From assembly GCA_958405195.1 (NCBI GenBank), contig CATYDM010000047.1, forward strand, positions 1 through 15,341: a stretch of 15,341 nt of DNA. The letters are read 5' to 3'. Shown here piece after piece: positions 12,659 through 15,341 of this stretch. A program made the position numbers and the translations under genes. Source of the DNA: an uncultured Collinsella sp. Its GTDB lineage: Bacteria; Actinomycetota; Coriobacteriia; Coriobacteriales; Coriobacteriaceae. Every line of letters begins with the position of its first letter. The first letter of the stretch is position 1. The notes under the pieces are model-generated. The model was not told the origin of the DNA, made no database searches, and was given only the letters and a program-made list of their open reading frames with translations.

Positions 12659-15235
12659 TTACTTAACCACCAGGTTGACCAGCTTGCCGGGCACGCAGAT
12701 GGCCTTGACGACCGTCTTGCCCTCGAGCCACTTGGCAACGGCTTCCTCGGCGGCAGCTTGCATCTCCTCGTTGGAGGCATCGCGGGCAACCTCGATGCGG
12801 CCGCGGACCTTGCCGAGCACCTGAACGACGATCTGCACCGTGTCCTCGATGGACTCAGCCAGGTCAAACTCGGGCCAGGCGGCGGTGTAGGCGTTGCCCT
12901 CGCAGCCGAGGGCCTCGTGCCACAGCTCGTCGGCCCAGAACGGGCAAATGGGGGCAAGGACGCTCACGATATCCTTGGCCACACCGTAGCACAGCGCCTT
13001 GTCACGGTCAGCGCCCTCAGTGGCGTTGAGGTAGGCGCTCGCCGCGTTGACGAGCTCCATGACGGCCGAGATGGCGGTGTTGAACTGGCCGCGGTCGAAG
13101 ACCTCAGTGCACTTGGCGATGGTACGGTGACGCTCGCGATAGAGCTTCATCGCAACCTCGTCGAGCGCGGACTTGTCGAAGGCCACGTTGGCGTCGCCGG
13201 ACTGGACGAGCTTCCACACGATACGCCAGGCGCGCTTGATGAAGCGGTTGGCGCCCTCAACGGCCTTGGGATCCCAGTCGAAGTCCTTCTCGGGCGGGGC
13301 GATAAACAGGATCGCCAGACGCATGGTGTCGGCGCCGTAGGGCTCGATGACCGAGCTCGGGGGCACGACGTTGCCCTTGGACTTGGACATGGTGTCGCCG
13401 TTCTCGTCCTTGACCATGCCCTGGCACAGCAGGTTGGTGAAGGGCTCGTCCACGCTCAGCAGACCCAGGTCGCGCAGGGCCTTGGTAAAGAAGCGGCTGT
13501 AGAGCAGGTGCAGAATGGCGTGCTCGATGCCGCCGATGTAGTTATCGACGGGCATCCAACGGTCGGCGGCCTCGCGGGAGAAGGGCAGCTCGGTGTTGTG
13601 CGGATCGGTATAGCGAAGGTAATACCAACTGGAGCAGGTGAAGGTGTCCATGGTATCAGTCTCGCGTTTGGCCGGACGACCGCAGACCGGGCAGGTGGTC
13701 TCGTAGAACTCCTTGCACTCGGCAAGGGTCTCGCCGGCGCCCAGGTCAAGGTTCTCGGGCAGCGTCACCGGCAGCTGGTCCTCGGGCACGGGCACGATGC
13801 CGCAGTGCTCGCAGTGGATGGCCGGGATGGGGTTGCCCCAATAGCGCTGGCGGCTGATGAGCCAGTCGCGCAGACGGAACTCGACCTTACGACGGCCGCA
13901 GCCCATAGCCTCGAGGTCGGCCACGATGGCAGCCTCGCCCTCGGAGTGCTTGCCGCCGCGCATGCCGGTGTACTTACCGGACTGGACGAGCGTGCCCTCA
14001 GCAGCGTGGGCGCAGTCCCAGTCGACGGTCTCGGCATGGAAGGTATCGATGGTCTCACCGCTGGCCTCGACGGCAGCGCGGTCGTCATCGTCCAGGATGA
14101 TCGGCACGATCGGCAGGTCGTACTTGCGGGCAAACTCAAAGTCGCGCTGGTCGCCGCAGGGAACGGCCATGACGGCGCCGGTGCCGTAGTCGGCCACGAC
14201 GTAGTCGGCGACCCACACGGGAACCTTCTCGCCGTTGACGGGGTTTACCACATAGCGGCCGGTAAAGGCACCGTGCTTCTCGAGGGTGCCCTGGGCACGC
14301 TCGACGGCAGAGATATGCTTGGAGTCCTCGACGATCTTGGTGACAGCCTCCTCGTACTCCGTGCCCTCGACGAGCTCGTGCAGGCGCGCGTACTCGGGAG
14401 CCAGAACAAAGAAGGAGACACCGAAGAGCGTGTCGGCTCGCGTGGTGAAGACGGTGATCTTACCCTCGTCGCCCTCGATGGGCTCGCCATCCTTGTCGCA
14501 CAGGGTAAAGTCGACCTCGGCGCCCTCGGAGCGGCCGATCCAGTTGGCCTGCATCTGCTTGACGCGCTCAGGCCAGCCAGGGAGCTTCTCCAGGTCGTCG
14601 AGCAGCTCCTGAGAGTACTCGGTAATCTTGTAGTACCACTGCTCAAGGTCGCGCTTCTCGGGCTCGGTGCCGCAGCGCCAGCACTTGCCCTCAGTGACCT
14701 GCTCGTTGGCCAGAACGGTCTTGCAGGTGGGGCACCAGTTGACCGGGTTCTTCTTGCGGTATACCAGGCCCTTTTCCCACATCTTCTCAAAGATCCACTG
14801 ACCCCAGCGGTAGTAGTCGGGGCTGCAGGTCTTGACCATGCGATCCAGATCGTAGGAGAAGCCCATGCGCTTCATCGTGGCGAGCGCCTGGTCCATGTTC
14901 TTATACGTCCACGCGGCAGCCTGCGTGTTGTGCTTGATGGCGGCGTTCTCGGCGGGCAGGCCAAAGGCATCGAAGCCGATGGGGTGCAGCACGTCGTAGC
15001 CGCGCATGCGAGCCTGACGGGCCATGGCATCGCCGATGGTATAGTTGCGCGCGTGGCCCATGTGCAGATCGCCCGACGGATACGGGAACATCTCGAGCAC
15101 GTACTTCTTGGGCTTGCTGTCGTCGGTGTCGACGGCAAAGAGGTTGGAGTCCTCCCAAGCCTTCATCCACCTGGACTCAATGGCCTCCGCGTCGTAGGCA
15201 GGGATCTCGTCCTTATGATCTGTGCAATCGCACAT
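12659..15235 (-). CDS. leuS: Leucyl-tRNA synthetase
   Basis: Class I synthetase that charges tRNA-Leu and hydrolyses mischarged tRNA. The 858-residue length fits bacterial LeuRS. Visible motifs are the HIGH-type PYPSGDLHMGH (51-61), zinc cysteines CPTC (168-171) and CWRC (185-188), the editing (CP1) domain with TTRADTLFG (264-272) and AVPCGDQRD (357-365), a second cysteine set CEHC (475-478) and CPVC (515-518), and KMSKS-type TMSKSKGN (615-622). The C-terminal domain ends normally in KLVNLVVK. The ATG at 15235 is chosen because AAGGAG lies five bases upstream; the frame extends to 15319 but those residues are not LeuRS-like. It is transcribed separately from the rimP operon, from beyond the window edge or its own leader. 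Confidence 0.98.
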   Translation of the reverse strand: MCDCTDHKDEIPAYDAEAIESRWMKAWEDSNLFAVDTDDSKPKKYVLEMFPYPSGDLHMGHARNYTIGDAMARQARMRGYDVLHPIGFDAFGLPAENAAIKHNTQAAAWTYKNMDQALATMKRMGFSYDLDRMVKTCSPDYYRWGQWIFEKMWEKGLVYRKKNPVNWCPTCKTVLANEQVTEGKCWRCGTEPEKRDLEQWYYKITEYSQELLDDLEKLPGWPERVKQMQANWIGRSEGAEVDFTLCDKDGEPIEGDEGKITVFTTRADTLFGVSFFVLAPEYARLHELVEGTEYEEAVTKIVEDSKHISAVERAQGTLEKHGAFTGRYVVNPVNGEKVPVWVADYVVADYGTGAVMAVPCGDQRDFEFARKYDLPIVPIILDDDDRAAVEASGETIDTFHAETVDWDCAHAAEGTLVQSGKYTGMRGGKHSEGEAAIVADLEAMGCGRRKVEFRLRDWLISRQRYWGNPIPAIHCEHCGIVPVPEDQLPVTLPENLDLGAGETLAECKEFYETTCPVCGRPAKRETDTMDTFTCSSWYYLRYTDPHNTELPFSREAADRWMPVDNYIGGIEHAILHLLYSRFFTKALRDLGLLSVDEPFTNLLCQGMVKDENGDTMSKSKGNVVPPSSVIEPYGADTMRLAILFIAPPEKDFDWDPKAVEGANRFIKRAWRIVWKLVQSGDANVAFDKSALDEVAMKLYRERHRTIAKCTEVFDRGQFNTAISAVMELVNAASAYLNATEGADRDKALCYGVAKDIVSVLAPICPFWADELWHEALGCEGNAYTAAWPEFDLAESIEDTVQIVVQVLGKVRGRIEVARDASNEEMQAAAEEAVAKWLEGKTVVKAICVPGKLVNLVVK

Positions 15236-15303
15236 ATCAGCTCCTTTTAACTTGATTGGGGCCGGTCGGCTAGGCTTTGCTCGCTGCTGCGGACAGTCCT
15301 GCT

Positions 15304-15341
15304 CGCACGAAGGCCGCATTAAGTGGCCTTCGGCTCGTGCG
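15304..15341 (-). other. Bulged hairpin in the leuS upstream region
   Basis: CGCACG (15304-15309) pairs with CGTGCG (15336-15341), and AAGGCC (15310-15315) with GGCCTT (15325-15330), leaving a 5-nt bulge (15331-15335) and a 9-nt loop. It lies about 70-105 nt before the leuS start and reaches the window edge. There is no following T-run on the minus strand. It may be part of a leuS leader or the end of an upstream transcript; the edge prevents deciding. No T-box core is visible between it and leuS. Confidence 0.4.

Noticed and set aside
12758..15250. Plus-strand open frame of 830 codons antisense to leuS
   Set aside because: Same codon-bias shadow effect; leuS motifs are complete on the minus strand.
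15236..15319. Upstream start for leuS adding 28 residues
   Set aside because: The added residues are not LeuRS-like, and AAGGAG is correctly spaced before the ATG at 15235.

Overview
The window is a block of high-GC bacterial chromosome holding core information-processing genes. I see no insertion sequence, phage gene, CRISPR array, tRNA or rRNA. The protein family versions, the GC-rich codon use, a long IF-2 N-terminus rich in Ala, Glu and Arg, and a group-1 sigma factor with an acidic then basic N-terminus point to the Actinobacteria, most likely class Coriobacteriia (Collinsella or a relative). This placement is inferred from how the proteins look; no search was run.

Layout, in window order. 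Positions 1-88 hold the 3' end of the main operon with a probable terminator. Positions 89-11611 hold nine genes, all on the minus strand; in transcription order they are rimP, nusA, infB, rbfA, nrnA-like DHH phosphoesterase, truB, ribF, dnaG and rpoD. Most junctions are tight: gaps of 1, 11 and 15 nt and overlaps of 8, 4 and 8 nt. Only nusA-infB (90 nt) and dnaG-rpoD (110 nt) have real gaps. Positions 11612-11981 are a divergent intergenic region with a good candidate promoter and a terminator-like leader hairpin for the operon. A small lipoprotein gene of unknown function (11982-12554) is the only plus-strand gene. A strong hairpin at 12595-12632 separates it from convergent leuS (12659-15235, minus strand). 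The last 106 nt hold the leuS leader.

How the genes work together. RimP and RbfA mature the 30S subunit, IF-2 starts translation, TruB modifies tRNA, NusA tunes elongation, termination and antitermination, and the DHH enzyme degrades nanoRNA and/or pAp. RibF makes FMN and FAD. DnaG primes replication and RpoD is the housekeeping sigma factor. The translation-factor cluster therefore runs, through an 8-nt ribF/dnaG overlap, directly into the dnaG-rpoD pair of the macromolecular-synthesis operon.

Points most worth a second look: a promoter plus factor-independent-terminator-like hairpin just before the rimP ribosome binding site, which suggests attenuation of the whole operon; a Cys/Cys/Cys/His zinc-knuckle-like tail on NusA in a cluster that lacks the usual ylxR between nusA and infB; the joined operons; a GTG start for rpoD set by a strong Shine-Dalgarno; and the unrecognised lipoprotein. 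I found no clearly new multi-gene system here.
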